Source: Ignavibacteriales bacterium CG12_big_fil_rev_8_21_14_0_65_30_8 (lineage in GTDB: Bacteria > Bacteroidota > Ignavibacteria > Ignavibacteriales > Ignavibacteriaceae). From it: a DNA stretch of 15,323 nucleotides. Below the pieces are notes generated by a model that had not been told where the DNA came from, ran no database searches, and worked only from the letters and a program-made list of their open reading frames with translations. The first letter of the stretch is position 1. Each line of letters opens with the position of its first letter. Position numbers and translations under genes: made by a program. The DNA is taken from contig PFGS01000248.1 of assembly GCA_002783525.1 (NCBI GenBank), forward strand, positions 1-15,323, in the 5' to 3' direction. Positions 1 to 7,254 of this stretch are shown here, piece after piece.

Positions 1-1217
1 CCAAAATTATTTTCTTCAAGCCATTGAATAATTTTCTTTTTTGAATCTTCAACATAAAGTCCGTTAAGAAAAACACTATTGATTGCTTGTCCATCTCCAA
101 GATAAGCTCCATCAATAAAATCATCAGGAGGCTGCACAGTTCTAATTATTGGCAGGTTAAATTTGGTGGCAAATTCCCAATCTCTTTCATCTTGTCCAGG
201 TACAGCCATAACACATCCGGTTCCATAAGTAAGTAATGCATAGTCTGAGATCCATATAGGAATTTTTTTACCGTTGGCAGGATTTATAGCCATCGCACCG
301 ATTGGTACACCGGTCTTTTCTTTTGTCGTTGAAGTTCTTTCAATTTCTGTTAATGATTTTATTGAATCTCTATACTCTTCAACAATTTTTTTATTTTCTT
401 CAGAAGTTAATTTGTCAACAAAAGGATGTTCAGGTGCAAGAACTACATAAGTTGCACCAAAGAGGGTATCAGGTCTTGTAGTAAATACAGTTATTTTTTC
501 ATTACTGTCTTCAACACTAAAATTAATTTCAGCTCCAATGCTTTTTCCGATCCAATTTCTTTGCATCAATTTGGTCTTATCAGGCCAGTTTATAGTTTCA
601 AGTCCCGTTAATAATTCCTCAGCGTATTCTGTAATTTTAAAAAACCATTGAGTCAAATTCTTTTGAATAACCTCGTTTCCGCATCTTTCACAAGTACCAT
701 CAGGTAAAACTTGTTCATTAGCTAAAACAGTTTGACAAGAAGTACACCAATTAACGGGTGCTTTTTTTCTGTATGCCAGTCCTTTTTTAAATAATTGAAG
801 AAACAACCATTGATTCCATTTATAATATTCGGGAACGCATGTCATCAGTTCAGCACTCCAATCATACATACAGCCCATTTGTTTAAGCTGTTCTCTAATT
901 TCTTTAATATTCTGCATTGTGCTATCGTATGGGTGTATCCCGGTTTTTATCGCATAATTTTCAGCCGGAAGACCAAAAGCGTCATAACCTATTGGCTCAA
1001 AAGTATTGAAACCTTTAATTTTTTTAAATCTAGCCCAGGTATCTGTTGGTCCGTAGTTATACCAATGTCCGCAGTGTAATTTAGAACCTGAAGGATAAAT
1101 AAACATTACAAGGCAGTATAGTTTATTTTTTGTGTCAGAAAAATCAGTTTTAAATACTTTATTTTCTTCCCAATAACTTTGCCATTTTTTTTCAATTTCT
1201 GTAAAGGGATAGCGCAT
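1..1217 (-). CDS. leuS: Leucyl-tRNA synthetase, N-terminal part (3' end beyond window)
   Basis: This cytoplasmic class I aminoacyl-tRNA synthetase charges tRNA-Leu with leucine. The window holds the first 405 codons, about half of the usual 800-900 residues; the rest lies left of position 1. It starts at the ATG at 1215-1217 with MRYPFTEIEKKW, the usual LeuS opening. The class I HIGH signature reads HCGH at residues 48-51, after YPSG. Four cysteines at 158, 161, 176 and 179 form a CxxC...CxxC zinc site. The CP1 editing domain begins with TTRPDT (residues 246-251) and includes TGVPIGAMAINP and GTGCVMAVPGQDERD (332-346), with the conserved Asp of the DERD motif at 343. The residue before that Asp is Gln where most LeuS enzymes have His. 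No Shine-Dalgarno sequence precedes the start. The KMSKS loop and anticodon-binding domain are not visible. Confidence 0.97.
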   Translation of the reverse strand, partial: MRYPFTEIEKKWQSYWEENKVFKTDFSDTKNKLYCLVMFIYPSGSKLHCGHWYNYGPTDTWARFKKIKGFNTFEPIGYDAFGLPAENYAIKTGIHPYDSTMQNIKEIREQLKQMGCMYDWSAELMTCVPEYYKWNQWLFLQLFKKGLAYRKKAPVNWCTSCQTVLANEQVLPDGTCERCGNEVIQKNLTQWFFKITEYAEELLTGLETINWPDKTKLMQRNWIGKSIGAEINFSVEDSNEKITVFTTRPDTLFGATYVVLAPEHPFVDKLTSEENKKIVEEYRDSIKSLTEIERTSTTKEKTGVPIGAMAINPANGKKIPIWISDYALLTYGTGCVMAVPGQDERDWEFATKFNLPIIRTVQPPDDFIDGAYLGDGQAINSVFLNGLYVEDSKKKIIQWLEENNF

Positions 1218-1244
1218 AATCTTTTAAAAAATTTAAAATAATAG

Positions 1245-1252
1245 CAAATTTA
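1245..1252 (-). promoter_or_regulatory. Candidate FCB-type -7 promoter element for leuS
   Basis: On the minus strand this reads TAAATTTG, an exact match to the Bacteroidetes-type -7 consensus TAnnTTTG, 27 bases upstream of the leuS ATG. About 19 bases further upstream there is only a T-rich stretch, not a clear TTTG -33 box. Whether Ignavibacteria use this consensus is uncertain, and AT-rich DNA yields such matches by chance. Confidence 0.3.
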
Positions 1253-1302
1253 CCTAAAAAATAGTGTAGTTAAAAATAGTTATATGAAATGTAAACAAAG
1301 CT

Positions 1303-1330
1303 AAAAAAGAGATTTTATTTCAATAAAATC
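1303..1330 (-). terminator. Candidate intrinsic terminator overlapping the stop codon of the T9SS protein gene
   Basis: On the minus strand GATTTTAT and ATAAAATC form an 8-bp perfect stem around a TGAA loop (1311-1330), followed by TC and six T residues (1303-1310). Stem plus T-tract fits an intrinsic terminator for the upstream gene. The stem includes that gene's last codons and its TAA stop (1315-1317). It has only two G-C pairs, one at the base of each arm as a single closing pair, so it would be weak. It lies between the secreted-protein gene and leuS and would uncouple them. Confidence 0.4.
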
Positions 1331-2619
1331 ATCATTTTACTTTGTGCATTATTACCGGCATCAATTCGATAAATGTAAAATCCGGAACTTACAATATTGC
1401 CGTTCTCATCTTTTCCATCCCAAGGTACTGTATGTTTTCCGCTGTGCATGAATTCATTTAGAAGCACTTTTACAGATTGACCAAGTCCGTTATATATTTT
1501 TAAGCGAACATTGGCACTATTGGGTAATGAAAAAGTGATATTAGTTGACGGGTTAAATGGATTAGGATAGTTCTGGAGTAAGAAAAAATTTTTGTTAATT
1601 ATTTTCATGTCTGTAATATCAGTTACTACAGATTTAGTTAATTTATAAATTGTTACTCCGGCTGCATAAGCAAGAGTATCACCAAAAAATTGAAATCTAT
1701 TTATTTGTTCTCCTATATCTGTTTGCTGCCAGGTTATTCCACCATCCAAAGTTATTTTTTCTTCTTGCCTGGCAGCCACCCAACCTATATTTTCACTATA
1801 AAAACCTATACCTTCCAGATCGGAAAGATCATTTACCGGTATTTCTGACCACGTATTACCACCATCAATAGTTTTGATTATTCTAGCTTCATTTAAATTT
1901 TCCAGTGAAACATAGCTGATATTTTTTGTTGGGAAAACTATTTTCCATCCCCATTCACCCACATTATTTCCACTATATCTTACTTCCCAAGTTTTTCCGC
2001 CATCACCGGTAAACAGAACTATTGGCTTTGTATCAAATAATATTTGTTTTGCAGGTGTTCCACCAACAACAAAGCCTGAATCAGAATTCAAGAAATAAAT
2101 ATCAATCAAATTTCCTGCGTATTGGCTCATATCAATACTTTCCCAAGTTTGTCCACCGTCTGTACTTTTAATTATTATTGCGGGTCCGTCAAAAGCACCG
2201 CTTCCATAAATTACAGAATCATTGGGAACAGCTAAGCCGCATATTCTTTTAGGCTTTGGGTCAGGAATATTTGTAATTAAGTTCCAATTAAGTCCGCCAT
2301 CATTTGTATGATAAAGAACCTTATCTTCATCTATTGTACCTGCCCATCCGCGTAAAGAATCAGCAAACTTAAGGCTTCTAAAATAAACGGAAGACTGAAA
2401 TTGTTTTGTCCAGTTTTTTCCTCCATCAGAAGTTTTATAAATTTGACCTGAACTATTTACAATCCATCCTAAATCAGGGGTAATAAAATGCATATCATCA
2501 TGCCTGGCAGCAGAAGGTGCAAAACGCAACGCTTTCCAATCAAATTGTTGTGAGTAAAAAGTATCTGTAAGTAATAATAACAAAATGACAAAAAAGAACA
2601 ATGATTTGATTTTAAGCAT
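1315..2619 (-). CDS. Secreted BNR/Ycf48-like beta-propeller protein with type IX secretion sorting domain
   Basis: This is a 434-residue exported protein. Residues 1 to about 23 form a signal peptide: Lys-containing N-terminus, a hydrophobic FFFVILLLLL core, then a TDTFYSQQ cleavage region. Residues 25 to about 330 carry six DGGxxW motifs at 65, 107, 154, 206, 252 and 292, spaced 40-52 residues apart, each preceded by a short strand such as YKTS or IKST. This is the Asp-box-like pattern of BNR/Ycf48-type propellers. Residues 349-434 form a type IX secretion C-terminal domain: NYPNPFNPST, LPNSANVRLKIYNGLGQ, a GKHTVPWDGKDENG turn and a final FYIYRIDAG...MMILLK. Such domains direct passage through the outer membrane and surface attachment or release. 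No catalytic motif is evident, so the role is unknown; binding or adhesion is a guess. It starts at ATG 2617-2619 with no clear Shine-Dalgarno sequence. Confidence 0.9.
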   Translation of the reverse strand: MLKIKSLFFFVILLLLLTDTFYSQQFDWKALRFAPSAARHDDMHFITPDLGWIVNSSGQIYKTSDGGKNWTKQFQSSVYFRSLKFADSLRGWAGTIDEDKVLYHTNDGGLNWNLITNIPDPKPKRICGLAVPNDSVIYGSGAFDGPAIIIKSTDGGQTWESIDMSQYAGNLIDIYFLNSDSGFVVGGTPAKQILFDTKPIVLFTGDGGKTWEVRYSGNNVGEWGWKIVFPTKNISYVSLENLNEARIIKTIDGGNTWSEIPVNDLSDLEGIGFYSENIGWVAARQEEKITLDGGITWQQTDIGEQINRFQFFGDTLAYAAGVTIYKLTKSVVTDITDMKIINKNFFLLQNYPNPFNPSTNITFSLPNSANVRLKIYNGLGQSVKVLLNEFMHSGKHTVPWDGKDENGNIVSSGFYIYRIDAGNNAQSKMMILLK

Positions 2620-2651
2620 ATTTATCTTTTTAATTTTTTGAATTTATGAAC

Positions 2652-2680
2652 ATTATCAATTAATTTAATATTCGATACAA
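2652..2680 (-). promoter_or_regulatory. Candidate promoter for the T9SS protein gene
   Basis: On the minus strand GATAAT (2652-2657, five of six bases matching TATAAT) lies 17 bases downstream of TTGTAT (2675-2680, TTG conserved). The implied transcript start is about 25-30 bases before the ATG at 2619. The spacing is ideal but the -35 box is poor and the region is very AT-rich, so this is only a candidate. Confidence 0.3.
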
Positions 2681-2717
2681 CTTATCTATAGCAGCATTCT
2701 GTTTTTAATAATATTTA

Positions 2718-2747
2718 TTGGCTAATAAAATTTTTGTATTGTATATT
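2718..2747 (+). promoter_or_regulatory. Candidate promoter for the lipoprotein-priA operon
   Basis: TTGGCT (2718-2723) is followed after 18 bases by TATATT (2742-2747), giving a start near 2754 and a leader of about 40 bases before the ATG at 2796. It diverges from the candidate promoter of the secreted-protein gene in the same 176-base intergenic region. No operator-like inverted repeat stands out there. Confidence 0.3.
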
Positions 2748-2795
2748 ATTATGAAGAATTTCAGAGATGTACAATAAATTTTATATTTTATTAAT

Positions 2796-3338
2796 ATGAA
2801 AAAAATATTTTTTTTAATAATCCTAATATCTTCTATAACAATACTTAGCGGGTGTTTAGTTTCAGAAAGAATAAGTTATACTGTTAATTTAGAAACACCT
2901 ACTACAGGTAATGTTGTTGTAAATCTTTACAATATAAAATCTAATGCAATAGGAACCCGTGAATTTGAAGATGATAAGAATAATTTGTTTGAATTTGCCC
3001 TAAAAGACAAGAATTTAGTGATTCAGTTAGAAGCTGAAGGAAAATTCGTAACTCACCGTTCATTATTTGTAAAAAATGATCAATTAAATGCAGAAGTATT
3101 ATATAATTTCAAAGATATTACAAAAGTTGAGGGAATTAGGTTCGAAGACGGATTTTATTATTTAACTATGGCCTTAGATGACAGCTTGATTTCTACCAAT
3201 GGGAAATTGATAATTTCTAAAGACTACAAAAGAATTTTATGGGACAAAAATTACAAACAATTAAAATTTGAAATGTATTCAAGCGGATTTGATAACAATA
3301 CATATAAGGGTTTAGCATCATTTTATAAAAAGAATTAA
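2796..3338 (+). CDS. Predicted lipoprotein of unknown function
   Basis: This is a 180-residue protein with a lipoprotein signal: two lysines, a hydrophobic stretch at residues 4-17, and lipobox LSGC with the lipidated Cys at position 20. The residue after Cys is Leu, so nothing argues for inner-membrane retention. The mature part (about 160 residues) alternates charged and hydrophobic residues as in a beta-rich fold, and has no cysteine and no recognisable catalytic motif. I do not recognise the family. The gene lacks a Shine-Dalgarno sequence, as do most genes here. Its TAA stop is 2 bases before the priA start, so the two are surely co-transcribed. The pairing does not reveal a function, since PriA is a cytoplasmic replication protein. 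Confidence 0.85.
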   Translation: MKKIFFLIILISSITILSGCLVSERISYTVNLETPTTGNVVVNLYNIKSNAIGTREFEDDKNNLFEFALKDKNLVIQLEAEGKFVTHRSLFVKNDQLNAEVLYNFKDITKVEGIRFEDGFYYLTMALDDSLISTNGKLIISKDYKRILWDKNYKQLKFEMYSSGFDNNTYKGLASFYKKN

Positions 3339-3340
3339 TA

Positions 3341-5806
3341 ATGTTTGTTGAAGTTGTCTTTCCACTTCCTTTTCGTAAAGCATTTACCTACAAAGTTCCA
3401 ACTGATTTAGAACCGGATATACAATTACATAAAAGAGTTTCCGTTCCATTTGGGAAAAGAATTCTTACAGGTGTAATTGTTAACACTGCCAAAACCACCA
3501 ACATAAAAGAAGAAATTAAAGAAGTAATTGATGTGCTAGATATACATCCAATCTTTGATAAATTCTCTTTGAAATTCTACAACTGGATATCGGAATATTA
3601 TATATCGTCATTGGGTGAGGCACTAAAATTGGGTTTCCCTTATGGTGCAGATGTAGAATCAAAGAAAAAAATTATTGTTCATCATGATGTTTGTGAAACA
3701 TTAATAAATAAAGAAAAAGGTAAAGATTCATTAAAAGAAAAAATATTACTAGAGATTATTACTAGAAAAGAAATTTCATTTTCTTATCTCCAAAAATTAG
3801 TTGGTAAAAAAAATATATATTCAGCAGTAAACTCTCTTGAAAAGGATTCAGCCGTTACTGTAATTACAGAGATAGATAAAGGCAGGGTCGGCATAAAAAA
3901 AATAAATTATATTAAACTTATAAAACCACTTGAAGAAGTTTATAGTTTACTGCCCGAGCTAGAAAGAAAATCTCCTAAACAACTGAAAATATTGCTTGAA
4001 CTTATAAGTAAAAAAAATAAAGAAGCCACTGTTGCAGATATACTAAAAAAAACAAGATCCTCTCAGTCATCAATTAATGGATTAAAAAGTAAAGACTTAG
4101 TTAATGTTTTTGAGAAAGAAGTAGAGAGAAAATATCTTGAAGAGTTTTCAGAAAATATTAGCGACTTTGAATTAACCAATCATCAAAAAGAAGTAATTGA
4201 AATTGTAAAAGGGGACATAAAAGGAAAGAATTTTCAACCTTATCTTTTGCATGGTGTAACCGGTAGCGGTAAAACCCAGGTTTATATTGAGCTAATAAAA
4301 TCAACATTAAAACTTAAAAAAACTGCTTTACTTTTAGTACCCGAGATTTCCTTAACTCCGCAAATTACAAGCAGACTTATAAATAATTTTGGTGAAGAGG
4401 TTGCTGTAATGCATAGCAGGATGTCAATTGGTGAAAGGTATGATAGTTGGAGAAAAATTCTGAATGGAAAAGCTAAAATAGTTATTGGTGCGCGTTCAGC
4501 ATTATTTGTTCCTTTAAAGAAAATGGGAATAATTATTATTGATGAAGAACACGATTCAAGTTATAAGCATTCAGATTCAACACCTAAATATCATGCAAGA
4601 GATGCAGCAATAATGTTAGCTAATTTTAATAAATGTCCGATATTACTGGGTTCTGCCACACCTTCTGTTGAAAGTATATATAACACCAAAATTGGTAAAT
4701 ATAAATTATTGGAATTAAAAGAAAGGGTGGACAATGCCAAACTTCCTATAATAAAATTGGTAAATATTGCAAAAGAAAAAAAAGCCGGTAGAATGGAAAA
4801 TATTTTTTCTAAAACTCTTTTGGAAGAAATTAATAATAGACTAAGCAAAAAAGAAGGTATTATAATATTTCAAAATAGAAGAGGTTTTTCAACTCAAGTT
4901 TTTTGTGAGGAATGTTCAGAAATTGAAACTTGTGAAAATTGTTCTGTTCCAATGGTTTATCACATAAATAAAAATAATCTTCAATGTCATTATTGCGGGC
5001 TCATTAAAAAACTACCAAATGGTTGTTCACATTGCGGATCAACTTCAATTAAATATTTTGGATCAGGAACAGAAAGAGTTGAAGATGAATTAGAATTTTA
5101 TTTTCCAAATGCAAAAATACGAAGAGTAGATTCTGATGCTGTTTCTAAGAAAAATTCTTTAAGTAAAATCCTTTTTTCATTTGCACAGGGGCAAATAGAT
5201 ATTCTTGTCGGTACACAGATGGTATCAAAAGGATTGGACTTTTCTAGAGTCACTTTGGTTGGTGTTATTGCCGCTGAGAATAGTCTGTGGATGCCAGATT
5301 TCAGAGCTGATGAAAGGACTTTTCAATTATTAACCCAGGTTTCAGGCAGGGCAGGGAGAAGTGATAAAAAAGGCGAAGTTTTAATTCAAACTCAAAATGA
5401 TCTAAATCCAACCTTACAAAAAGTTCTGCACTATGATTACGAAGGTATGTATAATAATGAAATATCTTTTAGAGAAAAATTAAATTATCCGCCTTTTGCA
5501 AGGCTTGCACTAATAGAGGCAAAAGATCTAAATGAAAAAAGAACTAAGGGTGCTGTTGATGAGTTATTTAATTTTTTAACTTCATTTAAAAAATGGATCA
5601 CAATTTCAAAACCTACCCCTGCTATTATTTCCAGAATAAAAGGTTTTTACAGATATCAAATATTAATCAAGAGTGAAAAAACAAGTGATCCGGGCGGTGC
5701 AATTTTGAGGAAAGCTATATTTGAAAGCGTAACTAAGTTTAAGCAGAAATCTATTTTTAAAGATGTAAAGATATTATATGATATTGATCCGCAGAGTATT
5801 ATGTAA
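3341..5806 (+). CDS. priA: Primosomal protein N' (replication restart helicase PriA)
   Basis: PriA is an ATP-driven 3'-to-5' DNA helicase that recognises stalled or collapsed replication forks and starts primosome reassembly so the replicative helicase can be reloaded. This 821-residue protein is slightly longer than E. coli PriA. The N-terminal 3' DNA-binding domain opens with VEVVFPLPFRKAFTYKVP, and a winged-helix-like region spans about 120-260. The superfamily 2 helicase core has Walker A GVTGSGKT (305-312), DEEH (401-404), GSATPS (437-442), GTQMVSKGLDF (624-634) and QVSGRAGR (666-673). Eight cysteines for two zinc sites are present (522, 525, 531, 534, 549, 552, 562, 565). All key motifs are intact. 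The C-terminal domain follows to residue 821. The gene follows the lipoprotein gene by 2 bases, and its TAA (5804-5806) directly abuts the stop of the opposing aminotransferase gene. Confidence 0.97.
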   Translation: MFVEVVFPLPFRKAFTYKVPTDLEPDIQLHKRVSVPFGKRILTGVIVNTAKTTNIKEEIKEVIDVLDIHPIFDKFSLKFYNWISEYYISSLGEALKLGFPYGADVESKKKIIVHHDVCETLINKEKGKDSLKEKILLEIITRKEISFSYLQKLVGKKNIYSAVNSLEKDSAVTVITEIDKGRVGIKKINYIKLIKPLEEVYSLLPELERKSPKQLKILLELISKKNKEATVADILKKTRSSQSSINGLKSKDLVNVFEKEVERKYLEEFSENISDFELTNHQKEVIEIVKGDIKGKNFQPYLLHGVTGSGKTQVYIELIKSTLKLKKTALLLVPEISLTPQITSRLINNFGEEVAVMHSRMSIGERYDSWRKILNGKAKIVIGARSALFVPLKKMGIIIIDEEHDSSYKHSDSTPKYHARDAAIMLANFNKCPILLGSATPSVESIYNTKIGKYKLLELKERVDNAKLPIIKLVNIAKEKKAGRMENIFSKTLLEEINNRLSKKEGIIIFQNRRGFSTQVFCEECSEIETCENCSVPMVYHINKNNLQCHYCGLIKKLPNGCSHCGSTSIKYFGSGTERVEDELEFYFPNAKIRRVDSDAVSKKNSLSKILFSFAQGQIDILVGTQMVSKGLDFSRVTLVGVIAAENSLWMPDFRADERTFQLLTQVSGRAGRSDKKGEVLIQTQNDLNPTLQKVLHYDYEGMYNNEISFREKLNYPPFARLALIEAKDLNEKRTKGAVDELFNFLTSFKKWITISKPTPAIISRIKGFYRYQILIKSEKTSDPGGAILRKAIFESVTKFKQKSIFKDVKILYDIDPQSIM

Positions 5807-6892
5807 TTAAAATTTATTAATCACTTCCACAACTTTATAAATTTCTTCTTTTGTGTTTGAATATGAACAGGGAAGGCTTAAAACTGTATTATGAATTTCA
5901 TCAGAAATAGGGAAAGCTTCATTCCCCCAATAGTTCTTTAATGCATTTTGTTTATAAGGGGGAATTGGATAATGTATTTCTGTTTTAATATTATTTTTTA
6001 GTAGATAATCCTTTAGTTCATTTCTTCTTTGGTGCCTAACGCAAAATATATGATATATATCATGGTAATCTTTGCTTACTAACGGTTTTATAAAATCACT
6101 TTTCACATTATCTAAATAAACTTTTGCAAGTTCTCTTTTGTGGGAGTTTATGTCATCCAAATATTTCAATTTAATTTGTAAAAATGCAGCTTGTATTTCA
6201 TCCATTCTAGAATTAAAACCTACAAGTTCATTTTGATATTTTATATCAGAGCCATAGTTCCTTAGTTGTTTTAATAATTGATAATAATTTTCATTATTTG
6301 TTGTGATACATCCGGCATCACCTAAAGCACCTAGATTTTTTGTAGGGTAGAAACTGAAAGCTGACAAATCACCAAAAGATCCGGTAACCTTATCTTTATA
6401 TTTTGCTCCATGGGATTGAGCACAATCTTCAATTATTTTTAAATCGTATTTTTTTGAGATTTCTAATAATGGATCCATTTCACAAGACTTTCCATATAAA
6501 TGAACAACTAGAATTGCTTTTGTGCTATTACTTATTTTTTCTTCAATTTTATTTGGGTCTATGTTGTATGTGTTAATATCCGGTTCAACTAATACTGGTT
6601 TTAAATTGCAGTGAATTATAGCAAGGATTGTAGCTATATATGTATTTGAAGGAACAATTATTTCACTCCCACTTTCAAAGCCTAATGCTTTTACTGAAAG
6701 AATTAGTGCATCTAAACCTGAGCCAACACCAACACAATATTTTGTACCAACAAATTCAGAAAAGGTTTTTTCAAATTCTGACACATTTTTACCAAGGATG
6801 AACCAACCGCTGTCTAAAACGGTTTCAAATGTTTTAAGTAATTCTTCTCTAAATTTTTTATTTACCTTACCAAGATTCTCGTACTCTATCAT
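5807..6892 (-). CDS. fdtB: DegT/DnrJ/EryC1-family sugar aminotransferase, FdtB-like
   Basis: This 361-residue protein is a PLP-dependent fold type I sugar aminotransferase of the DegT/DnrJ/EryC1/StrS family, of usual length. It would transfer an amino group from glutamate to C3 of a dTDP-3-keto-6-deoxyhexose in the cytoplasm. Visible features are LDSGWFILG near the N-terminus, cofactor-binding GSGLDAL (57-63), EDCAQSHGA with Asp156 to contact the PLP pyridine nitrogen, and the Schiff-base Lys185 in FYPTKNLGALGDAG. A C-terminal IHYPIPPYKQ segment resembles 3-aminotransferases such as FdtB and QdtB. The start ATG overlaps the FdtA-like stop (ATGA, 6889-6892), implying translational coupling and consecutive steps. 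It is the last gene of the operon. The exact sugar is inferred from the FdtA partner; a different 3-amino sugar remains possible. Confidence 0.9.
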   Translation of the reverse strand: MIEYENLGKVNKKFREELLKTFETVLDSGWFILGKNVSEFEKTFSEFVGTKYCVGVGSGLDALILSVKALGFESGSEIIVPSNTYIATILAIIHCNLKPVLVEPDINTYNIDPNKIEEKISNSTKAILVVHLYGKSCEMDPLLEISKKYDLKIIEDCAQSHGAKYKDKVTGSFGDLSAFSFYPTKNLGALGDAGCITTNNENYYQLLKQLRNYGSDIKYQNELVGFNSRMDEIQAAFLQIKLKYLDDINSHKRELAKVYLDNVKSDFIKPLVSKDYHDIYHIFCVRHQRRNELKDYLLKNNIKTEIHYPIPPYKQNALKNYWGNEAFPISDEIHNTVLSLPCSYSNTKEEIYKVVEVINKF

Positions 6893-7254
6893 TTATATTC
6901 CTCGTAGATATAATCATTAGGATCAAAAATGGTGGAGGCAAAAACCATGAATACAGAATCTGTTGTAAAATTATGCATTTCGTGCCAATCCTTTGGTTCC
7001 AGTATTAAACACTTTTGAGGATTATCTAATATAAATTCTTCTTTTTTTGTACCGTCATTATTTGAAACTATACAACTTCCGTGAAGACAAACAGCAGCTT
7101 GATAAGTTGTTTTATGTCTATGTCCACCTCTTTTGGAATCGTCAACTCCATAAATGTAAAATATTCTTTTGATTGGAAAAGGAATTTGATCTTCTATTAC
7201 AGTTAGATTTCCTCTTTTATCAGAATGTGTTTTTAAGTTTATTATATAAGCCAT
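6889..7254 (-). CDS. fdtA: WxcM/FdtA-type dTDP-sugar 3,4-ketoisomerase
   Basis: This 121-residue single-domain cupin belongs to the WxcM-like/FdtA family and would isomerise dTDP-4-keto-6-deoxyglucose to a 3-keto-6-deoxyhexose, the substrate of the next enzyme. It has the family pattern RGNLTVIE (14-21), IKRIFYIYGV (28-37), RGGHRHK with the two active-site His at 45 and 47, and WHEMHNF (90-96). Slightly shorter than typical (about 135-140 residues), it ends soon after the DPNDYIYEEY segment. Arg14 just before Gly and His91 just after Trp match the pair I recall for FdtA, not the Tyr and Arg of QdtA, which favours the galacto-configured product on the way to Fuc3N. The ATG at 7252-7254 directly follows the stop of the upstream GT8-like gene, and its TGA overlaps the start of the aminotransferase. 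Confidence 0.88.
   Translation of the reverse strand: MAYIINLKTHSDKRGNLTVIEDQIPFPIKRIFYIYGVDDSKRGGHRHKTTYQAAVCLHGSCIVSNNDGTKKEEFILDNPQKCLILEPKDWHEMHNFTTDSVFMVFASTIFDPNDYIYEEYK

Noticed and set aside
426..1079. Two plus-strand open frames (426-611 and 795-1079) opposite leuS.
   Set aside because: They lie antisense to well-conserved LeuS coding sequence and their translations resemble no protein family.
2620..2795. Search of the divergent intergenic region for a riboswitch, small RNA or operator.
   Set aside because: Apart from weak promoter-like boxes I saw no stable hairpin, long inverted repeat or recognisable RNA motif.
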